A stretch of DNA of 64,000 nt from Aphidius gifuensis (lineage: Eukaryota > Arthropoda > Insecta > Hymenoptera > Braconidae). The stretch lies in contig NC_057792.1 of the NCBI RefSeq assembly GCF_014905175.1, positions 1,736,001 through 1,800,000 of the forward strand, read 5' to 3'. The position numbers and the translations under genes were made by a program. The notes under the pieces were generated by a model, which worked only from the letters and a program-made list of their open reading frames with translations, made no database searches and was not told where the DNA came from. Positions 40,286-53,076 of the stretch are shown here, piece by piece. Numbering within the stretch: position 1 is the stretch's first letter; every line of letters begins with the position of its first letter.

Positions 40286-40419
40286 GGGATTGGCGACGGA
40301 CACCAGACATCAATGAGTAACTAAGAGGAAAAGGAAAAAAAATATATAAAAAGAAAAAAAAAAATATAGCCGAGCTAAAAAAAAAAAAAAAGGAAATGGG
40401 CCTTGGGGATCCTCACCAG
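40286..40419 (+). other. Candidate non-coding exon on the + strand within Shroom intron 2
   Basis: A pyrimidine-rich acceptor (TTTTATCTCTTCAG, AG at 40284-40285) and a consensus donor (CACCAG|GTATGT at 40419/40420) bound 134 bases that have stops in all useful frames. The GC-richer sequence continues past the donor to about 40520. This may be part of an antisense or intronic lncRNA, or a chance arrangement. Confidence 0.25.
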
Positions 40420-42089
40420 GTATGTATCGATTACCGAGTACCTGTGAAACGCTGGATTTGCAAAGCTATATCTAACCTCGGGACCAGTTGGTCATTGTGT
40501 ACTTTAGCACTAAACACAATGGTCCAAACCAGTTGAAACCATTCTTTCTAAATGTCTTTTTTCCCAGAAACTAAAAATATCATCATTCGTTCATTTATAC
40601 TATTTTTTTTTTTTATTTTTTTCCAACTAAGAATAATAGATATTTCCGTTCTGGATAAATCTTTCCAATGAAAATCAATTAAAATCATTTAAATAATCAA
40701 TGATTAAATTGGACACAGCTGCTTCAACAGCATCACTCAATTTATTGCATCAAAATAATTTTTTTAACACACAATAATAATAACTATCATCTCGAGAAAT
40801 AATTGGAGTAAAAAATAGAAAAAAATTTGTAATTTAAAAAGTAAAATTATTTTGGAGTAAAAATATAAATCAAAATAGGAGAAAAAAAATTATTTTAAAA
40901 AAATATCTCCCAAGTTGAACAAATACAAAAAAAAAGGACTATGAAAAAAGAAAAACAGACAAAAGATTTTTCTTTTGATATTGTATGCTCCATTCAAGGT
41001 AAAAAAAAAAAAATAAAAATTCTTGGAAAAAAGATTATTTCCTCTTTCTCACAAAAAAATACTCTCGTCATTTTTTTATTTAAACAGTTGTACGTTTTAA
41101 AAAAAAATTTTTTAAATAATATTTGTTTATTTATTTTATAAATAATTATTTTTTTGTTTCTCTTTTTTTTAATAACGAGAAACAATTATTTATGTATAAT
41201 ATATATTAACGAGATTATAAGACACATAATTTTCATGATTAAACAAAGAATAAAACGTACAATTACGTGTTGATGTATAATTTTTTTAGTGTTTTGTTTG
41301 TTTTTTTTTTTTCACTCCAGAATGAAGGGAATGAGAAAGGAATGTTTTTTTTTTATTTTTGCAAAGGTATGATGTGAATTATCATTGCAAACAGAGGTAA
41401 AAAAAAATTAAGTTTGTTAAGAAATAATATGTTTAAATATAAAAAAATAAAATCTATTTATAAAGAAATATTTATCTGCAAGGAGTAATCATGTTTATTG
41501 TATTTTTTAAATGTAAAAACTGTTAAAATGATAAACAATAAATAAAAGATGGCGGAAAATTTGGAGTAAGATCCCGCCATTTTGCTGAATAATTAATGGC
41601 GTTGTCAAAATAAAATTTTACAATGTAAAATAATAATAAAACACAAGCTCAAAGACAGGTGGATTTAAAAAAAAATGTTTAAAAATATATCACAGAATAA
41701 AAAATATACAAAAAATTACCAATGAGTCTGCAGGTTTCCACCTGTTGATTCCTTTTTCTTTTTCGAAATAGTCCCTTGTCATCCAAATACCAAAAAAAAT
41801 TAACTTTCATCCACAAAATTAATCCAAAATTAAAGAAAAACAGTAAAATCACTCCAAAAAAAAAAAAAAATAAAGAATCACAATAATCACAATAAGCACT
41901 CACAAATTATTTTTCAGCACAAAAAAATAAATAAAAAAAAAAAAAGACGACAGAGACAAGTTCACTGACAAGACGACAAATAAATTTTGATAATTATAGT
42001 AAAAATAAATAAATAATAATTAAAAGAACAAATAATAAATAAATAAAATAACAAAATATATTTATTCCCGGCTTCACGACATTGTAATA

Positions 42090-42570
42090 TATAAAGTTTG
42101 TTAACAAACACGCCGTGAATTATAACGCTGCGGGCAAATGCCAATGCACGACTGACAACCAAGTGTTTGTTGGTGTTTAATAGGATGAGGGGAGGGAAGA
42201 GAAAGAAGAGAGAGAGAGATTGAGAGAGAGACTGCGAGACGACAGTGAGGAGAAGGTAGAAGTGGAAGTACATACAACAGTGGAAATGATCAAACCGAGT
42301 GCGGTCGTGTAAGAACGCGCGAATACGGATTGAAGAATATTGAATAGTAGGGATAGATCATGATAAAAGTAGGAGAGGGAAGTTGTGTGTGTATTAAAAG
42401 GAGAAAAGGGGAAATATAGCGATGTGATGCTGTGTGTATGTGGCTGGATGAAATGGAATGTTTGCTGCGGAAACCAGGCGGGATAAAAATTGGGTTCGAG
42501 CGTTTTATACACTCGAGAATCATTTGAAGGCAACCCAAGGCAAACGACCGCTATACCGGCTTCATATCTC
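42090..42570. promoter_or_regulatory. GA-rich, GC-elevated island in intron 2
   Basis: The longest GC-elevated block in intron 2. It includes a purine-rich run at about 42183-42265 with repeated GAGAG on the + strand, followed by mixed sequence such as GAACGCGCGAATACGG. Its minus strand is open for 133 codons (42177-42578), but Ser/Leu/Phe-rich composition follows from the CT-rich strand and does not look like a real protein. GAGAG clusters are typical binding sites for GAGA-factor-like proteins, so an alternative promoter is one option. Confidence 0.3.
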
Positions 42571-43887
42571 ATTCTCAACTAAATACAATTTTTTTTTTTT
42601 TATTTTTATTTTTTCAATTCAATAATCGATTTTCTTGTGGACCAATTCAATTCGTCAATTTATCAATAAAAAATTGATTTTTTATTACAAATATATTTTT
42701 TTTTAATTGAAATTAATATTGGTTTTTTGTTAAATTATTTTTATAATGCATTTATTTTTGATAATTATGAAACAAAGAAAAATATAATTAATAATTTAAT
42801 CCATTAAAAATTGTTGTTAAACTGATGGCTTTTGTGTTGGGGTGTTGTTGCAAATAGCAGTTTGTTTGTTGGATCGTTTTTGCCACGACCATCTGCCGTT
42901 TTATCCAAGGACGTCGAGTTTGTTCTTTCAACTTGTAACTGAATATACATACTCGATACTTGTCTATGTATTTTTTGACTTTGATATATATAAACATTTA
43001 AAAAAACGAATTGAAAAAAAATATATTATTTATAAACAAACAAAGTGTTTTTAATTAAGTATAAAAATTCATTATAACTTTTTGAATATATTTAATTTTT
43101 AATTTTGAATACAATATTTGTTTTTATATTCAATGGGGTTTTTTTTCGTTTGATAATCTGCACGTGCGTTGTGTACCAATTAGCCTGTTCGATCGTTTAC
43201 TCTAGAATATATATATTTATTCCGGGTGCGGACTTTCCTCGTTAATTATGCCGATTGCGTAATCATTTTGTACCAAAGCCAAGGCATCGTGATGCACACT
43301 TTGACTGTAAGCCTTTTAGGGTGCTCTTAACTTTTTCTTAACCCTTTTATTTTTACTCCTCACCACCTAACCACCCCTCGATCCTACTCAGCTGATTTTT
43401 TTTTTTTTTTTTTGAATCTTATATTCTGATAGGCGTAATAGGTATCAATTTGTTTTTTAATTTATTTTTTTGTTTTATATTCATTTAAATTCACTCTTTT
43501 CCATATATATATTTTTTTTTCTTTTTCTTTTTCTTTTTTTTTTTTTCATTTCAAAGGACTCGCCTCGTTGCACTCGACTCGAGTTAATTGTAATTAAGTA
43601 CTGGACCCTCGTTTTATGCATTTTTACTAATGATATCGATGGTATATAAAGACTAAGTATTTCCTTGCTTTAATTTTCACGATATAAAATAATATAATAA
43701 AAATAAGATTTTTATTATTATCATTGAAAATTTAATAGAGGGTTTTTTTTTTAATTTAAATTTTACGCAATTGATTTTATTGATATAAGTGCAGTATTTT
43801 ATCTTGGATTGAAGTGATTTTGCTGCTTAGAGAGATGTTACATACAAATTACTTAATAATATCATTCAAGCTGTCTTTGGAAGAAGT

Positions 43888-44571
43888 ATAATTTATCTAT
43901 ATTATTTTCTGCACTTGGAGATAATTTATTGTTTATTTGTCGAAATTATTAGCAATAATTTTGTCGTCTTCATAATAGCAAATTATTTTGCATCAACATT
44001 TTACTTGTTTTAAATAAATTTACATGTTAATGGTTTATTATTTAAACAAAAATTAACTAGTCGAAATTTCATCCACAACTATGATGATTGATTAATGAAA
44101 AAAAAAAAAAAAAGAAACTTTAATGTTTTGTTTAAAAAATGGAGCAATTTAAAGTTGAAAATTTCGATGACTTCAAGGATGACAAGCTTTAAATATGCAT
44201 CGAACAAGATTGTATTTGTAAATTGAGCTTTTTTCATCAAATAAATTTGAAACTGTTATTTTTATTTTTTATTAACTGTTAAATAGCTAATTGTCATTTC
44301 CATCATTAGCAATGCAATTAAAATTTATTGCAAGTAAATTAAATTTCAATTAAGATATAAAATTTCCTTTTTTTTTTTTTTTTCAACCAATACATCTTTG
44401 AGGAATAAAATTTTTTAAAAATTAATATTAAAATAAATAAAAATCATAAAAAAATATTGTACATATTCTAATTGGTTTCAGAATAATCACATAAATTTTG
44501 TCTCACTGAGAAATAAATAATCATTCAGTAGGAGTGTAGATCCTTCGTTATTATTTAACCAAAATAAATAT
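43888..44571. repeat. Dispersed repeat, copy B
   Basis: About 684 bases and the second copy of the element at 4299-4976, in direct orientation about 39.6 kb away and inside intron 2. Similarity begins at ATAATTTATCTATATTA and ends at AAATAT following AACCAAAA; the flanks then differ. Both copies keep a 17-codon reading frame starting MEQFKVENFDDF, which is too short to interpret. Confidence 0.85.
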
Positions 44572-45811
44572 CCAACAAGTCTGAGACTATTAATTGTTGT
44601 TAAATAACTAATTGTCATACTTTTTTATTAACCCACCATCTAATAGCTAAAAAAAAAAAATGAATTAAATTTTGATTAACAAACTCTCCTTCTCTGTGAT
44701 TAAATATAAATACTTGAAAATAAAATTATATATTTTTATATAAAATTAAGGAGAATAAAAATATAATTTGTTCTTGAAACTGCAGAGCGCGTAATAGATG
44801 TATGTTATGCAGTTTAAAATACACACACAAACGCTGGCAGACATAAATGCATTTGTAAAAATCCAGGGAAGATTCCATGGAGGATAAGAAGAGGGTGAGG
44901 AATAGATGCACCAGTCGACCTTGAGAAATAACTTCACGAATAAATATATCGCTTTGAGAACTTTTCCATTTACGGTATCACGTCCCCTTCGTCAACATCA
45001 ATGACTCTTGAATGTCACCAAGAGTAAAAAATAAAATAAATAAATGGATAAGATTTTAAAAAAAAATATATATAAAATTTTTAAAATCATAATTGCAAGT
45101 TTTTCAATGTATAAGATATAATGGCTGATGTATTTCAAATGGAAAAACACATAAATTTATTGTGGAACGTTGAATAAAATTTAACTCATGTGAAAAAGAC
45201 ACATCAATTTTTATCACCGACATACTTTGTTATTTTATTATTTATTTATATATTTTATTATTCTTATATTTCGCCAAAAAAAAAATAAATAAAAAGGATT
45301 TTTTTTAGTTTTTAAAACATGAAGAATATCGAGTTATTATCCCCTTTTTTTTAAATCCAAAAAGGATAATAATTCAATAGAGAAAGTACACGAAATATTG
45401 CTGTAAGGTAAAATCGTGTCCTTTTCACTTCAAAGTCTATAAATATGTAGCAACACGATGAGCCCGAATCTTGAATAATGTTTAAAACGTTAAACATTTA
45501 TTTTTTTATTTTTGCTAAAGGCGTGTAAAAACGACAATATATTTCGATAACAATATCCATATATATTTTAAAAACATAAATAAAATTATATAAAAATATA
45601 TTTATTTAAAATAATAAACAATAATAATTATCAATAATCAAATTAATTTACAAAAACATTTACAAAAACATTTACAAAATACAGCTTGAAAATTGACTAA
45701 AGAAAAAAATAATTTTCAAAGATTAAATGATAAAAATAAAAAGGAAAAATATGGTAAACTATTTTACAAAATAAAAGATAATTTATTTGAAACTTATGTA
45801 TCTCTGTAACG

Positions 45812-45852
45812 ATCATTATCATCATCATCATCATCATCGTCATCATCATCAG
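45812..45852. repeat. (ATC)n microsatellite, imperfect
   Basis: ATC units with one CGT interruption, in intron 2. Overlapping His-rich frames are artefacts. Confidence 0.8.
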
Positions 45853-48800
45853 GTAGTTATGGACGCAAAAAAAAAAAAAAAATGTCTAAAAATTTTCCCA
45901 AGGGACAAAATATGGTCCACTCGTTCAGGTATAAAATTAAACAAGGAAATATACAAAAAAAAAAAAAAATTTTAACATGAACAAATAAAGATTTACGATG
46001 AGATCAAAAGACAGCAAAAAAAAATTCAAAAAAAAAATATGTTTATGAAACAAAGATAAGGCTAATAAAAAATAACGAAATGTTAACTCGTCAAGATTTG
46101 TCTTTTCTCCATTTATATACCCACGAGTATATTTTTACATTTTATTATAATTTTATTTTTATTTGCTAAATTCATTTTATTATTACATAACTGTTTAAAA
46201 AAAAATCATAACTTCCGGTAGCCCTTTTATTGTAGACCTGTAAGTAATCCACCTTGGCGATCACATAATAGTCGCCTCGTTACACCCATCAGTCAAAAAA
46301 TTCAACAATAATATTAAATGACAGCTTCAAATTAATACACTAACAAAAAACAATTTTATCTTTTTTTTTTAGACTCGTGGCTAATGGACTAAAACTAAAA
46401 TCATTATAAAAACTTTGTGTGACTTTAAAAATAAATTATCTTGATATTCAATCTTGCATGTTGTCTCTTCTTCAAGATTTTTAATTTAAAATAATTTTAA
46501 AATTAAGAAATATATATATTTTTTTAAAACGTAAAATATATATCGATAAGTTTTGAAAAAAATATTCCAATGGAATATATTGCAGAGAAAAAAAAATCCC
46601 AACGTGACAAAATGAATAAATATATATTTTTTTTTTAATTTCTACTGTACACGTTTTGCAAATGTTTTTTAGTTTATTTTATTTTTTGATTTCTTGAGAA
46701 ATAATTTAGTGGTTCGTGACAAATACTCTCAGCTATTGTCACTTTTAGAAATGCACTTTCGCATTCGAAAATATAAAAATATATGATAATAATAATAATA
46801 AATACAATAAAATAAATAAATGTTAACAGTAATATGACGTAACAAACAAAAGACAAAAATAACATGAGATATCTTTCGCCATCAAGACCAAAAAAGGACT
46901 CGAACAAAATATGTAATCAAATAATCTTCTCAGTGTGCGGGTGGTCATCATAATTTCCAGCTTTTTCTAATAAAATAATTTCACTTTATTTAGTAAATTA
47001 TTATTGCGTAGGTTTGCAATATTATAAATTAAAAAAAAAAATTATTAAATATATAAAATAAGAAGAAAATTATTAAATATTTACAAAATTGATAATAAAT
47101 TAAATTTAATATTTAAAAAAATAATAAATATGTCTATTATTAAATGAACAATTTATTTTTATAATTCCAGGTAATTTATAATTAAATATTGAGCAACAAA
47201 AATTAAATAAATAAATAAAATAAAAATAGATATGAGTCAATTATTTTTTGCATTTTGTCAATTATTATTATTTTAAAATTCACAGAAATTAAAATAGTTT
47301 ATTTATTTGAGAAATAAGATACTGATGAATATAATAATAATGATAAATATATAAATAAATAAAAATATGTTGATGTCAGCAACGCCCAAAGGCAATTGAA
47401 CATAGAAATATATTAAAACCAAAGTCATCGTCGTCACGCATATTTAAATTAAACGCTTTCTTTAAACATTTCATTGGATGTATATATATATTCACACTGA
47501 TGGACCTTAAGGTCGTTCAATAACACCACTACATTATTTAACTCAATGGTATTGACCTCAACCTTCAAAATTTCCTGCATTTTTTTATTTTATTTCTTTT
47601 TTTTTTTTTTTTGTAATAAATTTCTACAATTTTAATCTAATATTGTATCGATTATATGTTTTATAAATTTTAAATAATAATTTCAATTTTTTAAATTATT
47701 TATAAATAATAGAAATAATATTTATTGTTGAATTTTTATTGTTTAAATATTTTTTTTTTTTATAATTTATTAATTTAATTTTGATTTTTATTTTTTAGTA
47801 AATTTGAAATATTTTGTTTAAATAATTGCTTGATAAATTATTTATAAATATTTATAAATAATTTTTATATTGTTAAATTAATTGTTTATGTTTTCTTTAT
47901 TTTTTTTATAATTTTTAACTATCAAATTAATAGTTGTATAATTAATTTTTCGAAATTAAAATTTTCAAATTTCTTATTTTTCATAATTTTCAAATTTTTC
48001 ATTTAAATAATAACTTTTAATTTCCACAAATTATTTATAAATATTAACAATAATTTTTTACTACAAATTATTTAAATTTTCTTTTTTTATTTAATTTTTT
48101 AAACTATTAATAATAACGTGACGCGGACATGCTTCCGTTTTCATGTAATGTGTCATGGTTGATGTTGAACATTTGACTCTGATTGATTTAAATAAAAAAT
48201 AAAAAAAATATATATTGATAGATAAAATAAAATAGATAAAGAAATGTAAGAAGAATTAAAATAGAATGAAAAAAAAAATATATATTGTATATAAAGGTGG
48301 GAAACAGGAAAGAAAGGCGTAACGGAAAAATAAAGAGAGAAAGAGGTATCCCGTGACGAACGTGTTGGGTCAACAGGGGGTTGTCTCATTTGAAAAAGAA
48401 TATTTTTTTTTTCTAAAAATTACTTGTAAGTTTCTCAATGTCTCGATCACGCTTACTCAGTTGATCTCTGTGACGATCATTCGTCATTCTCAATAACCTT
48501 AAAGTCTCATTGAATGTCATTCCTGGAGTAAAGAATTTTCACCCGGTTCAAACGTGTCACAATATCCTGATAATTATTATGATATAACATCAATTATCTA
48601 TGCTTTTTTTTTTTCATTGATAAATTCAATTAATTGTCTGTATATAAATTGTAAAATAATTTAGGCCTGGGATTGTTTTACTTGAGAATTTCCGGAGCAA
48701 AAATATTTAGAAATTCTTCTATGATCCTTTCAATTAAAATTGATAAGTATATTTGTTTTTTTTTTTTAAGCAAAACAATTCTAGAAAATAAAATGTAATA

Positions 48801-51800
48801 TTTATAATAAAATAGGATAAAAAAACCATTATAAAAATAAAAATAAATACTGGTTTGTTGTATATGAACCTCCTTGGAGATGTCAACAAGTACGTGATCA
48901 GAATTAAATATATCAGTACTTCCTTGTCCCTTTAATATGTATTTTTATTTTTCATATATGATGGTCCAGCAATGATAACAACTTCTTGAATACAAGAAAT
49001 TCATCTTCTTTATAATAATTATAATCTTCATTATACTTATATAATCATATTCAATTGTATTATTTTTATACTTATTAACTGTTTTTATTATATATTTTTC
49101 CACAACTTTTTCATTAAAAAATTTCTTAATGATTTCACCACACAAATAACATTGTCATCATCAAATTCATAATTATAACTGTCTTCAACATTTTAATTTA
49201 TATAGCTAATGATACATCTAATGAGGTTAAGGTTATTTCATATTTTTTTTTTTTTTTTCCATTATTATTAATTTAATTCTATTTATTTTCTTTAACAAAT
49301 GAAAAAAAAAACATTTATAACATTTTTTTTCAATGAATTATTTTTATAATACATTTATAAACATTTCTTTGTGTTTTTTTTTTTTTTTCTAAATTTCTTT
49401 ATTGTATTATTTAATAATGAAAAAAAATAAAAAAATAAAAAAATAGTCTAATTTTTTTTATTATTTAAAATTAATTTAAAAAAAAATTTTATAAATGTTA
49501 TTATAATTTTTAAAAAATATATTTCATTTATTTATCAATTAAATTATTAATAAAAAAAAAAAAATATTGTTTATATAATTAATAGATAAATAGAAAAAAT
49601 TAATTTGTAAATAAAAAATTATAAAATTTCTATTAATTGTTGTAATTATTATGTGAAAATGTTTGTTTTTTTTTTATTAAATTTTAATTTTTTTAATATA
49701 TTTTGTGTTAATTTATGTGGTCTGGGATAGATTAGGCTGATACCAATGAAAAATAAAAAATATATACGAGTGGGATAAGAGAGCTCGTCGGTTAGTCGCG
49801 TGGGTCGCAACCGCTGCATTCCTGTAGTTCAAGGATCCCTTGGATTCACACACAACAAACAAGAAGAATACATATATAGTTGGTCATCGAGTATCACATC
49901 TTTGTATCCATGTATATAAAATCACATTGAATACGTGTATAAACGTGCTTTTTCCCCTTCTTTTCCTCAATCTCTCTTTTTTCATTTAAAAAATTTTCAT
50001 TTTTTTTTTTTTTATTCTCTTTCTCTCTCTCAACACCCCATTATCACCTGCATTGCCGGGTTCGATTATCATTATCAAGAATGTCGTTTTTACCTTATCT
50101 TTCCATTTAAACATTTTTAAAAATTATTTTTTTCATTATTACTGCTCTTCTTCCTTCATCACCCTTATTTGCAATCACACATTACACAAAAATTTCAAAA
50201 TCAACAATTTAAATTCACAAGTTTTTCAAATATTATCATCGTAAATTCAATACATTTATTACTACAAAATAGAAAGTTGTCAGAATATAATTTTAAAATA
50301 AAAAAAAAAAACAATAATATTAATAAGATTACTATTTTATTAATAATCATCAAATTTAAATGAAAAAAAAAAAAACATGAATTTTTTAACTTGTCTTCAC
50401 AGAGTGCTAAATATATTAATAAATTTTTTGCCTCCTTCTCCGGATAAAAAACTGGACTAACTGGATTTATTATTGGTCTTCAATCGGGTATACATTTTTT
50501 TTTTTTCTTTAATTTTTTAAATATATTGGTGTATGTTTAAGCGAATATATGAGACATTTGATTTTCGTGATAGCTTGAAAAATTTATAAATAAATAATAA
50601 TTTAAAGAAAAAAAAATTACTGTGGATAATTTTAAAAATAGATTGATGTTGAATAATGTTGGAGAAAAAAAATATAAAAAAATTAAGGATGAGTTGATTG
50701 GAAAGAAAAAAGAGGAGAGAAATTTTTCGTATTTTTTTTTTTCGAGTTAAAAAAGCCCAGGGGGGACATATTGCATAAAATGCACCCATGTTGTAAGGTT
50801 TGGTTCATGGAACCCTCAAGGACGTGATGTCGAATCCAAGGGCAATGTCCTCGTGTTTATTTTTTCATTTTATTTATTTAAGTTGAAGCATGGTTTGAGA
50901 TATATATGATGATGAAAAATAAAACCCTTTTCTTATTTCATGTAACTGTCATTAATCGTTTCTCGACTGATAGCAAAAGGTGGCCATGTTATGTATCCAC
51001 ATTTTGCCAAGAATATAAAGAAAAAAAAAAAAAACCCTTTCAGTCAATTACGGGATGATACAACAACCAATTAAATTATACAAAGAAAACTCCAACTTTA
51101 GTGTGTTGCAAAATATATAAAATTACATTATATCCTTGAAACTAATTTTTGTATTTTTTATTATTATAAATTATAACAAACAATATATATTTAAGTTTAA
51201 AAATATATAGTTGTTTACTTTTTTTTTTTTTTAATATTATTATATTGTTTACATAAAAAATTAATATATATTTATATTTTTAAAAAAAGTAAATTATATA
51301 TTATATAAATGAGAAAAAATGTAATTGGAAAATTATTTTAGAAATATAATTTTTTTTTTTAATTAACATTTATTCTTGAAATTGAAATATTTATTTAAAA
51401 GTTATTTTAATAATGTCATAAAATCAATTCTTAAATATTTTCTATAAAATAAAATTGAATTTTTTAAATATAATTTTTTTATTTCTATTTTTATTTATTT
51501 TAATAATACAAAATGAAATTGAGGCGTCGTATGTCGTCTGGACTTTCTTGGAATTTAATGGTAAAAAAAAAGGGAGAAAAAAAAAAAAAATTGTTAAAAT
51601 AAATATAAAGGTAAAAAAGGTAATCAAGTTGAATCTCAAACTAAAAGCTGTGTTGCAACTGAAAGTTGTGTCTGTTACTTTGGTATAAATACAATCTTTA
51701 TTTACCCAACGTTTGCTACTCTTCCATGACCATTAAATTAAAACAATATCCCTTCTTCAAGTACTAAAAGCAAAGTGAACACAAGAAACGAGTACGTATG

Positions 51801-52659
51801 GTAATACAGTCGTGAAATGGTCTTACTATCGATTTCCATGAAGTCCTCAATGAATGCAAAAATTGAAAGAAAAACAAAAAAAAAACATTATATAAATAAA
51901 TAAATGTATATAAAATAAAATAACAATTGATAATCTTATTGAATATTTCAACCTCAACCTTAACCATCATGAAATTCATGTCAAAAGTTCAAATTACTTT
52001 GAGAAATAAATTTTAAATAATGTATATAAATAACAAAATACATTTACAGTAAAAAAAATTGAGTCAATAAAAATGTTTCATGTCTTTGATTCATGTTTTT
52101 TGTGAATGTTGTCTCTTTCAATTGTTTTTTGAGTATATTTATTATTATTTCTTTGTATTTTATTAAACTGAGAAATGAATAATATTTACGAGGATATAAT
52201 ATATTATAAAATTTAACTAGTGGTTGCGGGTATATACGAAAGCTCTCGACCTATACGGTGCGTGAGGTCTAGAGATCACAAAGCCCAGTCAAGTTACATC
52301 TGAGACATCTGCTTATTAGAAGACAAGATAAGCCAAGAGATAAACAATTACTGATTACTATAACAAACCTATTATTGAAAAAAATAACAAGTTATGTTTT
52401 GGTTGTAGATTTTATCATGGATCCACCGAGATTAAAAGAAAACTTTGTAAATTGATTTTCCAACTAAAATAGCTTTAGTTTTTGTTAATTAAACAAATGA
52501 ATTTAATAATAAAAAATGTAGATCTAGCTAATATCAAGATCTTTAATTTACGCATAATAAAAGCTCTATATTTTAATTATTATAAAAGTTATTAGCATCT
52601 TCAAAAATTATAATGCTAGGATCAAAAGATTTTATGCAAAAAAAAATTTTTTTACTAAC

Positions 52660-53076
52660 CTTTTTCGAAGATTTCGATGCTCACGTGTTTCGTTCATAGA
52701 ATGTCGTCTTTTTTCTTTATTTTTTTTCTTATTACATTTATTATCATTTTCATAAAATGAATAAACACGATTAATTTCATTTGAAAAACTTCTCTCACGT
52801 AAATTACAACTTTCAGATCTTGGTCTTCTTTGATTATTTTCATTTTTAACATTATGTCGACGTTGTTCTCTTGGTAAACTGCAATAAACATTTTGTGGTG
52901 TATATGTTATTTTTGATAATACTTTTTTATTATCATGATTTTTAGATGATAGAATTGTATCAGTTTCATTTGTGTTTTTTGATCCTTTAAGATGGTCTCT
53001 AAGCCACTTTCCAAAACCACCACTGCCACTATTTTCTCCAGGCATTATTCCATGGTGGTCTTCTGAAGACTTGCTC
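52660..53076 (-). CDS. Shroom: Shroom, coding exon 2 (residues 51-190)
   Basis: This 417-base exon is open throughout. Its acceptor is TTTTTAG|G at 53077/53076 and its donor is AAAAAG|GTTAGT at 52660/52659. The first base completes CG|G (Arg51) from exon 1, and the last two bases (AG) are completed by exon 3 (AG|C, Ser190), so the frame holds on both sides. The product is basic and polar with no recognised domain. Visible landmarks are GFGKWLRDHLKG at residues 71-82, VYCSLPREQRRHN at 114-126, and several Arg-Arg/Ser patches (RRPRSES, KRRHSMNE) that look like basophilic kinase sites. Coding status is supported by length, composition and flanking splice sites. Assignment to Shroom depends on splicing over 42.6 kb, so confidence is moderate. 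Confidence 0.65.

Larger units (their letters stand above)
10053..52659 (-). other. Shroom intron 2 (42.6 kb)
   Basis: Very long GT-AG intron between coding exons 2 and 3, with donor AAAAAG|GTTAGT and acceptor TTTTTCAG|C. I see no additional coding exon, tRNA or transposase. Contents recognised separately are a hairpin and tandem array at 16.6-17.6 kb, a candidate recursive splice site at 28.3 kb, a candidate + strand non-coding exon at 40.3 kb, a GA-rich island at 42.1-42.6 kb, a dispersed repeat at 43.9-44.6 kb, and microsatellites. The stretches 10.1-12.4, 14.8-16.5, 25.9-28.3, 33.4-40.2 and 45-52.2 kb are nearly featureless AT-rich sequence. Confidence 0.6.

Noticed and set aside
42177..42578. 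133-codon minus-strand frame starting MRMRYEAG
   Set aside because: Its Ser/Leu/Phe composition follows from a CT-rich strand, and I saw no clear splice partner. It is kept only as a possible regulatory island.
49780..49870. tRNA-like or rRNA-like GC block
   Set aside because: No cloverleaf, T-loop GGTTCRA box or anticodon arm could be built. It is probably just a GC-elevated intronic patch.
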